This document shows positions 1-5,836 of a stretch of 6,691 nt of DNA, one piece after another. Position 1 is the stretch's first letter. Each line of letters opens with the position of its first letter. Below the pieces are notes generated by a model. The model had not been told where the DNA came from. It was given only the letters and a program-made list of their open reading frames with translations, and searched no databases. The stretch comes from Betaproteobacteria bacterium (lineage in GTDB: Bacteria; Pseudomonadota; Gammaproteobacteria; Burkholderiales; UBA9220): NCBI GenBank assembly GCA_003519965.1, contig DOVS01000163.1, positions 1-6,691 on the forward strand, written 5' to 3'. The translations under genes were made by a program, and so were the position numbers.

Positions 1-1005
1 GATTTAGACGGCGACTTGCGCGATATCGTCGCCGAGGGAATCGCGCTGTGCGATGCGCAAGCGTGCGCGGCGCATCACCGTAAAAGTTTGACCCTGCCGT
101 GGCAGCGGCATACGCGCGCCTTCGATCACAAGGTGGTTAGTAGTCATTATGATGTTTCCAACGATTTCTACGCGTTGTGGCTGGATGCACGGCGGGTGTA
201 TTCTTGCGCCTATTTCCGCCATGCCGATGACACCCTGGAGCAGGCGCAGGAACAGAAGCTCGACCACATCTGCCGTAAGCTCCTGCTACAGGAAGGGGAG
301 CGTTTCCTGGATGTCGGCTGCGGCTGGGGCGCCCTGATATTGTGGGCGGCGGAGCATTACGGAGTTTACGCCACCGGTATTACCGTCAGCCAGAACCAAT
401 ACGAATACGTCCAGGCGCAAATTCAAGCGCGCGGGCTGGCGGATCGCTGCGTGGTGCGCTTGATGGACTACCGGGACTACCCGGAAAGCGAGCCGTTCGA
501 TAAAATCGCCAGCGTCGGTATGTTCGAGCATGTAGGCCGGCGGAACCTGCCGCATTATTTCGGCAAAATTTACCGTTTGTTGCGGCCTGGCGGCTTGGTG
601 ATGAATCACGGCATTACCCTGGCGGCGCTGAACAGCTATGGCCTGGGCAGCGGAATCAGCGATTTTATCGAGCGCTATGTTTTCCCCGGCGGCGAGCTGA
701 CCCATGTGTCCAAGGTCATCGAGTCGATGTCGGCGCAGCAACTGGAATGCCTGGGTACGGAAAATCTCCGCCCTCATTACGCCAAGACCTTGTGGCGTTG
801 GGTCGAGCGCCTGGAATCTCAGCGCGAGGAAGCGCGCCGGCAAGTGGGCGAACGCATTTACCGGATTTGGCGTATTTACATGGCGGGTTCAGCCTATGGG
901 TTCGAGGCGGGCTGGCTGTCTGTTTTTCAGGTATTGGCTGGCAAACCGCTGCCTAATGGCCGCCAGCAATATCCACTGACGCGGGAGCATTTGTATGCAG
1001 GTTAA
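1..1005 (+). CDS. cfa: Cyclopropane-fatty-acyl-phospholipid synthase family methyltransferase (5' end missing)
   Basis: A SAM-dependent methyltransferase of the Cfa family. Family members add a methylene bridge from SAM across the double bond of unsaturated phospholipid acyl chains at the inner membrane. The frame is open to the left edge, so the gene is cut; a TTG at 16 is only an internal candidate. 334 codons are visible against roughly 380-430 for the family, so part of the N-terminal domain is lost. Visible hallmarks are HYDVSNDFY, then VYSCAYF with the family cysteine (codon 205-207), the SAM-binding loop DVGCGWG (310-330), GMFEHVG with the acidic residue corresponding to E. coli Cfa Glu239 (codon 526-528), a following NHG histidine, and a HYAKTL tyrosine. 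All catalytic positions known from E. coli Cfa seem to be kept, so I infer an active enzyme. The exact product (cyclopropane or another methylated acyl chain) cannot be read from sequence. The 3' end overlaps the next gene by 11 bases. Confidence 0.93.
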   Translation, partial: DLDGDLRDIVAEGIALCDAQACAAHHRKSLTLPWQRHTRAFDHKVVSSHYDVSNDFYALWLDARRVYSCAYFRHADDTLEQAQEQKLDHICRKLLLQEGERFLDVGCGWGALILWAAEHYGVYATGITVSQNQYEYVQAQIQARGLADRCVVRLMDYRDYPESEPFDKIASVGMFEHVGRRNLPHYFGKIYRLLRPGGLVMNHGITLAALNSYGLGSGISDFIERYVFPGGELTHVSKVIESMSAQQLECLGTENLRPHYAKTLWRWVERLESQREEARRQVGERIYRIWRIYMAGSAYGFEAGWLSVFQVLAGKPLPNGRQQYPLTREHLYAG

Positions 1006-1531
1006 GGTGATTCCCGGGCTCGTGCTGCTGGGTGCGCTGCTAGCACCCATGATGGCGGTGGCGGGCTGGGGCGATTTCGATTATAAATTCGATAACGATA
1101 AACCATGGAAAGAGCTTCAAGCGAAACTGCCGCCGCCGCCCACCGTGAAAAACAGGCTGCCCTTTGCCGTGAGTCCCGCCACCGACAACAAATTCTATGT
1201 CGATGCGCCCTCCATCAGCGTCGGCGATGACGGCGTAATTCGTTATACGCTGGTGATTCAATCGCCCTCGGGCGCGCGCAACGTTACCTTCGAAGGGATG
1301 CGTTGCCGTACGGAAGAATATAAAGTCTACGCTTACGGCCGCGATAACGGGACATGGGATAAGGCGCAGGGGGCGAAATGGCGGCTCATTCGCTACCATG
1401 ACTTAAACCGTCCACGGCACGTGTTGTACGATGATTTTTTCTGTCCGCGGCGAATTCTGGTGCGTTCCGCGGCGCAGGCGATCCAGGCGCTTAAGTATCC
1501 CGCTAGCCACGATCCTTCGATGATGTTCTAG
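995..1531 (+). CDS. CNP1-like family secreted protein of unknown function
   Basis: 178 residues, matching the CNP1-like family (named after a cryptic neisserial protein), whose function is not known. Residues 1-23 form a signal peptide: a short basic start, a hydrophobic core rich in Leu/Ala/Met, and a likely signal-peptidase I site after AVA. No lipobox cysteine is present, so a soluble periplasmic location is likely. The mature part shows features I recall as typical of the family: a WKELQ..LP motif, LPF.VS..TDN.F.VD, GVIRYTLV..SP.GA.NV.FEG, and a C-terminal DFFCP. Two cysteines, C104 and C150, could form a disulfide. The ATG at 995 is supported by GGGAG at 983-987, seven bases upstream. 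The start lies inside the end of the cfa-type gene, implying translational coupling and one transcript. A role in the envelope is inference from the signal peptide and the neighbour only. Confidence 0.85.
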   Translation: MQVKVIPGLVLLGALLAPMMAVAGWGDFDYKFDNDKPWKELQAKLPPPPTVKNRLPFAVSPATDNKFYVDAPSISVGDDGVIRYTLVIQSPSGARNVTFEGMRCRTEEYKVYAYGRDNGTWDKAQGAKWRLIRYHDLNRPRHVLYDDFFCPRRILVRSAAQAIQALKYPASHDPSMMF

Positions 1532-1558
1532 GCGCGGGGCCGTGGCGGGGAGACTGTG

Positions 1559-1595
1559 TCCGCCTTGCCCGGTTCTCGGCGGATTTCCCTTTTTT
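1559..1595 (+). terminator. Possible intrinsic terminator after the cfa-CNP1 pair
   Basis: TCCGCC (1559-1564) pairs perfectly with GGCGGA (1578-1583), with a 13-base loop, and is followed after six bases by six T (1590-1595) and more pyrimidines. It lies 28 bases past the CNP1-like stop codon, where a terminator would be expected. The loop is long and the T-run is not directly at the stem, so this is a moderate call. The rest of 1532-1809 shows no gene that I recognise. Confidence 0.4.
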
Positions 1596-1809
1596 CCTTT
1601 CTTACCCTACTTAGACGGCCGTGGCGCGGCGCACCATCGGCCGAGCGGCGTTAAGCGGGCGTATGCTATGCGCGCGTCGCCGGATAGCGGACTGGGCGCG
1701 GTATTCCGGGTTCTGGCTTTGGAGATGGGATTTCCTCGGAGCGGCGAGTAAAATAAGGCGTTTTTTGGCGCCGCGCGCAATCGCGCCCGAGCGGCAACGA
1801 GGACGGGCG

Positions 1810-2691
1810 ATGACAGATAACGAGATTATGCTGGTCGGAAAGAACGGCCAAGTGGGTTGGGAGCTGCAACGCACGCTAGCGTCCTTGGGCCGGGTCGCCG
1901 CGTTTGACCGCACGATGCTCGATTTGACCGACATTGCGGCGGTGCGCGCGGCGGTGCGGCGGCTCCATCCGCGGCTGATCGTCAACGCCGCCGCCTATAC
2001 CGCGGTGGATGCGGCCGAAACGGCGCAGACACAGGCGCAGGTGCTAAACGCCGACATCCCCGGCGTGCTGGCGGAAGAAGCAAAGCGATTAGGTGCGGTG
2101 TTCATCCACTATTCCACCGATTACGTATTCGATGGCGTCAAGTCTTCGCCGTATACCGAGGAAGACACGCCGCGGCCGCTTAACGTGTACGGTTTGACCA
2201 AGCGAGCGGGAGAAGAAGCGGTGCAGGCTGTCGGCGGCGCTTATCTCATCTTTCGCACCAGTTGGGTCTATGGGCGGCGGGGAAAAAATTTCTTGCGGAC
2301 GCTGTGGCGTCTGGCGGCGGAGAAAGATACGCTGTCTATTGTCGACGATCAAATCGGCGCGCCGACTTGGAGCCGGATGATTGCCGAGGCCACGGCGCTA
2401 GTTCTCGCCCAATGCGGCGAAGGTCTGGGTGCGGCGGCGGGAATTTATCATCTCGCTTGCGCCGGCGGCGCTTCTTGGCATGGCTTTGCCCAAGCTGTTT
2501 TTGCGCACCGCGGGACACCGCGTCAGCCGCTGCTGCGGCCAATCCCCTCCCGCGATTATCCCTTACCGGCGCGCCGTCCCGGCAATTCGCTCCTGTCCAG
2601 CGAGAAACTCCAGCGCCAGTTCGGGATCGCGCTGCCGGATTGGCGGCAGGCGTTGGCCTTATGTCTGGCGGAGGACGAGGAGAATGTGTGA
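1810..2691 (+). CDS. rfbD: dTDP-4-dehydrorhamnose reductase (RmlD/RfbD)
   Basis: The last step of dTDP-L-rhamnose synthesis: NAD(P)H-dependent reduction of dTDP-4-dehydro-6-deoxy-L-mannose (dTDP-4-dehydro-L-rhamnose) in the cytoplasm, supplying rhamnose for O-antigen, exopolysaccharide or glycoproteins. The protein has 293 residues, the usual family length. It is a short-chain dehydrogenase-type fold: dinucleotide loop GKNGQVG (10-16), NAAAYTAVDAAE (59-70), STDYVFDG (102-109), catalytic YxxxK as Y127/K131, RTSWVYG (149-155), D.QIGAPT (180-186) and the late RRPGNS.L (255-262). The frame stays open upstream to 1621, but ATG 1810 is preferred because family homology begins there and AGGA (1800-1803) sits six bases ahead. 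An alternative ATG at 1828 would cut close to the nucleotide loop. No rmlA, rmlB or rmlC lies within the window. A weak -10-like TAAAAT lies about 55 bases upstream without a convincing -35. Confidence 0.95.
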   Translation: MTDNEIMLVGKNGQVGWELQRTLASLGRVAAFDRTMLDLTDIAAVRAAVRRLHPRLIVNAAAYTAVDAAETAQTQAQVLNADIPGVLAEEAKRLGAVFIHYSTDYVFDGVKSSPYTEEDTPRPLNVYGLTKRAGEEAVQAVGGAYLIFRTSWVYGRRGKNFLRTLWRLAAEKDTLSIVDDQIGAPTWSRMIAEATALVLAQCGEGLGAAAGIYHLACAGGASWHGFAQAVFAHRGTPRQPLLRPIPSRDYPLPARRPGNSLLSSEKLQRQFGIALPDWRQALALCLAEDEENV

Positions 2692-2819
2692 AGCGCGCGG
2701 GCCACGGCGGTTATCGTTGTTTGTCGCCGCCGGCGCATCGGTTGGCGCGGACAAGGCGTTAAACCCATTGGTGTAAATAGATGACCCGCAATGCGGGCTA
2801 GCATACATACGCCGTTATT

Positions 2820-2827
2820 GGAGGAGG
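2820..2827 (+). promoter_or_regulatory. Orphan strong Shine-Dalgarno ahead of a lost start codon
   Basis: GGAGGAGG is one of the best ribosome-binding sequences in the window, yet no ATG, GTG or TTG lies at usable spacing. Six bases downstream is ACG (2834-2836), in frame with ATG 2843 and with a 30-codon open stretch that stops at 2933. I read it as the former translation start of the decayed P-type ATPase gene. The preceding gap (2692-2819) shows only a small CCCGC/GCGGG hairpin (2785-2797) and no gene. Confidence 0.4.
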
Positions 2828-2842
2828 AAAACAACGCAGGGA

Positions 2843-2860
2843 ATGGGATTCGCATCCCAT
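2843..2860. repeat. Perfect 7-bp inverted repeat
   Basis: ATGGGAT (2843-2849) and ATCCCAT (2854-2860) form a perfect stem with the loop TCGC. No T-run follows on either strand, so it is not an intrinsic terminator. It includes the remaining in-frame ATG of the decayed ATPase gene. It may be chance, or it may be an old translation-initiation hairpin. Confidence 0.4.
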
Positions 2861-3101
2861 CGAAGAAGGGCGGCGTCCCTGTCGAGATTCAACACGTTTT
2901 GGCTCTCCGTGATTCCCCCTCTCGCGGGGTGCTAAGGATAAGTCGCCGATGGGTGCGCGGCGCAGCAAACCGGCCAGGAATTGCTGGCAGCCGGGCGCAG
3001 CGGCATCGCGGCGGCGTTCCAGCGGATCGGCAGGTCGGCTAGACCGCGAAGCCGAAGAGCGTCTGGAGCAATACGGCGCCGATACTATTGGCCGCGAACG
3101 C

Positions 3102-3123
3102 AAAAAAGCCCGCCTAGGCGGGC
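3102..3123 (-). terminator. Intrinsic terminator, reading leftward
   Basis: GCCCGCC and GGCGGGC (3108-3114 and 3117-3123) form a perfect GC-rich palindrome. On the - strand it is followed immediately by six T (A-run 3102-3107 on the + strand). It would stop transcription coming from fliD, whose stop codon is about 440 bases away. The sequence also overlaps the last recognisable N-terminal residues of the ATPase remnant, so part of it may derive from coding sequence. Confidence 0.6.
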
Positions 3124-3185
3124 AGTGCCTGGCACAGCCAAGGCAATGGGATATTTCAATCGCCTAAATTCATGCGGTTATTCGG

Positions 3186-3219
3186 CCGGCCGGCCTAGTT
3201 TCGGCCGCCCGGTTTTTTT
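3186..3219 (+). terminator. Intrinsic terminator-like hairpin, reading rightward
   Basis: CCGGCCGGCC (3186-3195) pairs with GGCCGCCCGG (3203-3212) with one C.C mismatch and a seven-base loop, followed directly by seven T (3213-3219). It would stop transcription arriving from the left, for example read-through from rfbD. It lies exactly where recognisable homology of the C-terminal ATPase remnant begins, so the T-run may partly be old coding sequence. Confidence 0.55.
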
Positions 3220-3555
3220 GTGTTGTCGCCCCTGTTTTACGCCGAGGAGCATGCCGCATTATTGCAAACCGGCTGGTTTGTCGAGTCATTGCTGTCGCAG
3301 ACCTTGATCGTGGATGCGATTCGCACCAGCAAACGACTGTTTATCCAAAGCCGCGCCAGCTTGCCGCCGATTGTCACGCGGTTATCGATTTGCGGCGTAG
3401 GCGCTTGGTTGTCATTGTCTCCTGTTGCGCACTACTTCGGTTTTACGCCGTTGCCTTCCCTTTACTGGGTGGCGCTGTTCGTCATCTTACCTGCCTACGC
3501 CACGCTGACCCAAGGCGTGAAGCACTGGTTTATTAGCCGCTTCGGCCTAGCCTAA
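3220..3555 (+). pseudogene. mgtA: C-terminal remnant of a magnesium-translocating P-type ATPase
   Basis: About 110 codons match the very end of MgtA/MgtB-type Mg2+ importers (cation-ATPase C-terminal membrane domain). The diagnostic stretch is LLQTGWFVESLLSQTLIV at 3262-3315, followed by IRT...FIQSRAS, a helix with LSPVAHYFGF, a final hydrophobic helix, and the native-looking ending LTQGVKHWFISRFG. A complete pump has roughly 850-900 residues. Here the actuator, phosphorylation (DKTGT) and nucleotide-binding domains are absent from the window. The frame is open back to a stop at 3196, and the first possible start, GTG 3220, has no ribosome-binding site and follows a terminator-like T-run. I therefore treat it as a dead fragment rather than a small membrane protein. 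It is in a different frame from the N-terminal remnant. It ends five bases before the convergent fliD stop. Confidence 0.85.
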
Positions 3556-3560
3556 CGGTC

Positions 3561-5573
3561 CTACCCCTTCGGAAGATTGGCGAACTGCTGCGTGAGATAA
3601 TTACCCGTTTGCTTCATGCTGGCGACATAGCTATCCATGGACGCAAACTCCGCGCGGTAGTTGGTTTCTACTTGCTTCATGCGCTGCTGGAAGTCGGTGC
3701 GCTGCTGGTCGATGGTTTTGATCTCTTGGTTAACGGCGTCGGTGGCGGTGGAAATTTCGCCATTGCCGCCAATAATGCTGGATATAAGCGCATCTAACTT
3801 CGAGGCGTAGCCCTGGGTGAAGGTAACCGTGCCGCGGCTGCCAGTCGTGCTCCCCTGCACCAGCAGCTTAATGTTGTCCACCGCAGTGCCCGATGCGCCA
3901 GTCAGATATTGGCCGGCGCCGGTTGCCGCCATGCCGTTGATCGTTCCCGCCACATCCTGACCGGCTGTGGCCGTGCCGGAGGTCAGGCCCAGTGCGCTTG
4001 CGGATGTGCCGCCGACACCGGTCACGCCGGAGGATGCGCCATAGCGGTTGGACGCGATGGTGAACTGGCCGCCGCTTTGGCTGACAGTGACTGCGATGCC
4101 GGCAGAGGAGAGTGCGGACGCGCCGTTGATCTTAGTTTGCAGCTCCGCCGCTAGTTGGCTGGGCGTATAGGTGTTGGCGTCGAGCGTGATGTTAGCCGCG
4201 ACGCCGTCCACCGAGAGCGCCAGCTGGTCGTTCGTGCCGGCAGTGATGATGGTCGAGGCGGCCGCCGTTCCGGCGCCGACAAAGTTGCCTTGCGTGGCGG
4301 CCTGGCCAAGGCTGATCGCGTATACGCCGGGCTTGGCGTTGGCGCCGGCGCTCTGATAAGTGACCAAGCTGTCCGATGTGACACCGGTGGCGGCGAAGAA
4401 GCCGGCGAACGTTGTTGGATTTTTCGCCAGCGCGGCGGACAGTTTGGTTGTGTCCAGCGACAATGTGCCGTCTGCCTGAAAATTGACGCCAATGTCGCCT
4501 AGGCTGGTTTGCCCGCCGTTGAGGCTCTGAATGGTTGAATCTAGGACACTCTGGATTTGCTGCTCGATTGTTAGCGTGGTGAAGTCTCCCTCCAGCGTGC
4601 CGCCTTTTTTAGTGGTGGCGTTGTAGCCGGACAAAGTGTTGAATGATTTTTCCAGTTTATTGTAGGCGCTGACGAAATCGCTCACCGCCGAGGAAATTTT
4701 GCTTGTATCTCGTGAAACGCTGACCGTCGCGGGAGTCGTGTTGGTTTGGAGCAAGTTGAGCGTCACGCCCTGGATCGCGTCGCTGATTGTGTTGGATGGC
4801 TTGGAAATCGCGATGCCGTCTACCGTTAAATTGGCGTTTTGGGCAGTGATGGTTTGCACCATGTTCTGGGCGCCCGCCGGATCGTATCCCAATGCCGTCG
4901 TCAATGCGGTGCTGCTGCTGGTGATTTTGAGGCTATTGGCGGCGCCGCTGTCGTTGGACGTGAGCACTAAGTGATAGCCATTGGTCGAGCCATCGTTGAT
5001 GATGGTGGCGGTAACCCCGATATTGGCGTTATTAATCGCATCCCGGATGCCGCTCAGGGAGTCGTGCGCAGTATCGATGGTAACGCTCTGCGCCGCCTTG
5101 TTGGCGTTCAGAGTGAACGTCGCGCCGGTATAGACGCCGCTGGTCAGTGTGCCGCCGCTGATCGTGCCGAACTGGAACGTCAATGTGCCGGTGCCGATGG
5201 CCGAGGTGGTGTCGGCGTATCCCTGGCTTTCAATTTTTTGCTGCTGCGCCAGCGCGTTGACTTGCACCGAATAACTGCCCGCAGTTGCGTTGGACGAAGC
5301 ACTTGCGGTGACGGTGGCGGGATCCGCCGACGTTGCTTGCAGAGAATTGAAGCTAGAGGCATTCGTCAGTTTTTCCACCGCCGCTTGAAACGTCGATAGA
5401 GAGCTGCGGAGCGTCCCGTAAGCGGTTAATTCCGCCTGGTAGCCGGCCTCTTTTTTATCCATGAGAGTCAGCGGTTGTTCCTCGGCGCTCATGAGTTTGC
5501 TAACGATGCTATTGATGTCCAACCCAGAACCAATACCCGGCGAGGTTAATAGGCCAATCGATGACGAACTCAT
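3561..5573 (-). CDS. fliD: Flagellar filament cap protein FliD (HAP2), long form
   Basis: FliD forms the cap at the tip of the growing flagellum and guides flagellin insertion. It is exported by the flagellar type III system, and no Sec signal is seen. The protein has 670 residues, against 468 in E. coli. The N-terminal FliD domain (about 10-110) opens with GIGSGLDINSIVSKLM. A flagellin-IN-like segment spans about 150-217. The C-terminal FliD domain starts near 245 with VDGIAI...NTISDAIQGVTLNL and VSDFVSAYNKL. It ends in an amphipathic, coiled-coil-prone tail (about 605-665) with QQRTDFQQRMKQVE and GNYLTQQF. The excess length is an insert at roughly 400-560 containing a second flagellin-IN-like segment (about 448-530). 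The start ATG at 5571-5573 has AAGGAG seven bases ahead. A sigma-28 promoter match lies upstream. No chaperone gene follows; the 3' neighbour is a decayed Mg2+ pump gene. Confidence 0.95.
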   Translation of the reverse strand: MSSSSIGLLTSPGIGSGLDINSIVSKLMSAEEQPLTLMDKKEAGYQAELTAYGTLRSSLSTFQAAVEKLTNASSFNSLQATSADPATVTASASSNATAGSYSVQVNALAQQQKIESQGYADTTSAIGTGTLTFQFGTISGGTLTSGVYTGATFTLNANKAAQSVTIDTAHDSLSGIRDAINNANIGVTATIINDGSTNGYHLVLTSNDSGAANSLKITSSSTALTTALGYDPAGAQNMVQTITAQNANLTVDGIAISKPSNTISDAIQGVTLNLLQTNTTPATVSVSRDTSKISSAVSDFVSAYNKLEKSFNTLSGYNATTKKGGTLEGDFTTLTIEQQIQSVLDSTIQSLNGGQTSLGDIGVNFQADGTLSLDTTKLSAALAKNPTTFAGFFAATGVTSDSLVTYQSAGANAKPGVYAISLGQAATQGNFVGAGTAAASTIITAGTNDQLALSVDGVAANITLDANTYTPSQLAAELQTKINGASALSSAGIAVTVSQSGGQFTIASNRYGASSGVTGVGGTSASALGLTSGTATAGQDVAGTINGMAATGAGQYLTGASGTAVDNIKLLVQGSTTGSRGTVTFTQGYASKLDALISSIIGGNGEISTATDAVNQEIKTIDQQRTDFQQRMKQVETNYRAEFASMDSYVASMKQTGNYLTQQFANLPKG

Positions 5574-5580
5574 TATTTTT

Positions 5581-5586
5581 CTCCTT
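5581..5586 (-). promoter_or_regulatory. Shine-Dalgarno of fliD
   Basis: On the - strand AAGGAG is followed by seven A/T-rich bases and then the ATG at 5573. This optimal site fixes the fliD start and suggests efficient translation. Confidence 0.8.
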
Positions 5587-5615
5587 CTGACTGCTTCATT
5601 GACTAATAAGGGTGG

Positions 5616-5633
5616 GCGGCGTGATGACGCCGC
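5616..5633 (-). promoter_or_regulatory. Hairpin in the fliD 5' untranslated region
   Basis: GCGGCGT (5616-5622) and ACGCCGC (5627-5633) form a perfect 7-bp stem with a four-base loop, lying between the predicted sigma-28 promoter and the fliD Shine-Dalgarno. No T-run follows on the - strand, so it is not an ordinary terminator. It may stabilise the leader or be bound by a regulator; neither can be decided here. Confidence 0.45.
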
Positions 5634-5651
5634 ACCGGATGGTTAATGATT

Positions 5652-5678
5652 ATATCGGAACAAATGCGCGGGTCTTTA
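5652..5678 (-). promoter_or_regulatory. Sigma-28 (FliA) promoter of fliD
   Basis: Read on the - strand, TAAAGACC (5678-5671) is followed by exactly 11 bases and then TCCGATAT (5659-5652). The enterobacterial sigma-28 consensus is TAAAGTTT, 11 bases, GCCGATAA. Five of eight bases match in the -35 element and six of eight in the -10, with the ideal spacer. The start site would fall near 5645, giving a leader of about 70 bases before the fliD ATG. This makes fliD a late (class 3) flagellar gene transcribed on its own. Confidence 0.72.
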
Positions 5679-5770
5679 GGGGGGAAATGAAAAAAATATT
5701 TATATAAATCATATCGTTATTGTAAGTTTCGTGTAAGGTTTCTATGGTGGGCGCTGCTCGCCATCGTTTC

Positions 5771-5820
5771 CGCGCCGCCCATACGCGAACCGCGCCGCCA
5801 GTATACGATAACGGCGGCGC
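5771..5820. repeat. GC-rich imperfect tandem repeat with inverted arm
   Basis: CGCGCCGCC occurs at 5771-5779 and again at 5791-5799. Each copy is followed by a similar AT-containing spacer (ATACGCGAAC, and ATACGATAAC after three extra bases), so the two units are imperfect direct repeats of 20-22 bases. GGCGGCGC at 5813-5820 is the perfect inverse of 5792-5799 (8-bp stem, 13-base loop). The cluster lies just beyond the stop codon of the upstream FliD paralogue. It may serve as a 3'-end hairpin of that transcript, but there is no T-run. Confidence 0.5.
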
Positions 5821-5836
5821 TAAATACCGGTAGGAG

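Larger units (their letters stand above)
2834..3167 (+). pseudogene. mgtA: N-terminal remnant of a magnesium P-type ATPase gene (MgtA/MgtB type)
   Basis: The clearest remnant is at 3039-3116. In one frame it reads as an EA..RL..YG segment (LDREAEERLEQYGADTIG followed by RERKKARL), typical of the cation-ATPase N-terminal domain just before the first membrane helices. Further left, in another frame starting at the ACG 2834 / ATG 2843, a short basic stretch ends in NTFWLSV. It resembles the FW-containing start that I recall from MgtA-type pumps, and a stop interrupts it at 2933. Between these pieces no single frame gives a sensible protein. After about 3116 homology is lost, and the frame ends at 3167. 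Together with the matching C-terminal piece at 3220-3555 this looks like one gene destroyed by frameshifts and a large internal deletion. The N-terminal assignment rests on a short motif and is less sure than the C-terminal one. Confidence 0.5.

Noticed and set aside
286..843. 185-codon open frame on the - strand opposite the cfa-type gene
   Set aside because: It lies wholly antisense to the methyltransferase, whose motifs are intact, and its translation matches no family I recognise.
1621..1809. Upstream extension of the rfbD frame to GTG 1621
   Set aside because: The 63 extra residues are Arg/Ala-rich without homology; ATG 1810 has a ribosome-binding site and gives the normal family length.
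2262..2776. Overlapping + strand frames within and after the end of rfbD
   Set aside because: They are other-frame readings of rfbD with Arg/Ala/Ser-rich composition and no start signal.
2949..3167. A 72-codon frame as an independent small gene
   Set aside because: Only its central part resembles anything, namely the N-terminal domain of a P-type ATPase; it is better read as a remnant.
2692..3219. Insertion sequence or attachment site as the cause of the gene loss
   Set aside because: I found no transposase fragment, no terminal inverted repeats and no target duplication around the scar.
3220..3555. The C-terminal ATPase piece as a functional small membrane protein
   Set aside because: The GTG has no Shine-Dalgarno, follows a terminator-like T-run, and all sequence similarity is to the tail of a much larger pump.
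3909..5399. Several open frames of 80-140 codons on the + strand opposite fliD
   Set aside because: They are antisense to a clear FliD gene, have low-complexity Gly/Arg/Ala or Val-rich translations typical of shadow frames, and show no ribosome-binding sites or family motifs.
5771..5820. CRISPR array
   Set aside because: There are only two imperfect units of about 20 bases with similar, not unique, intervening sequence.
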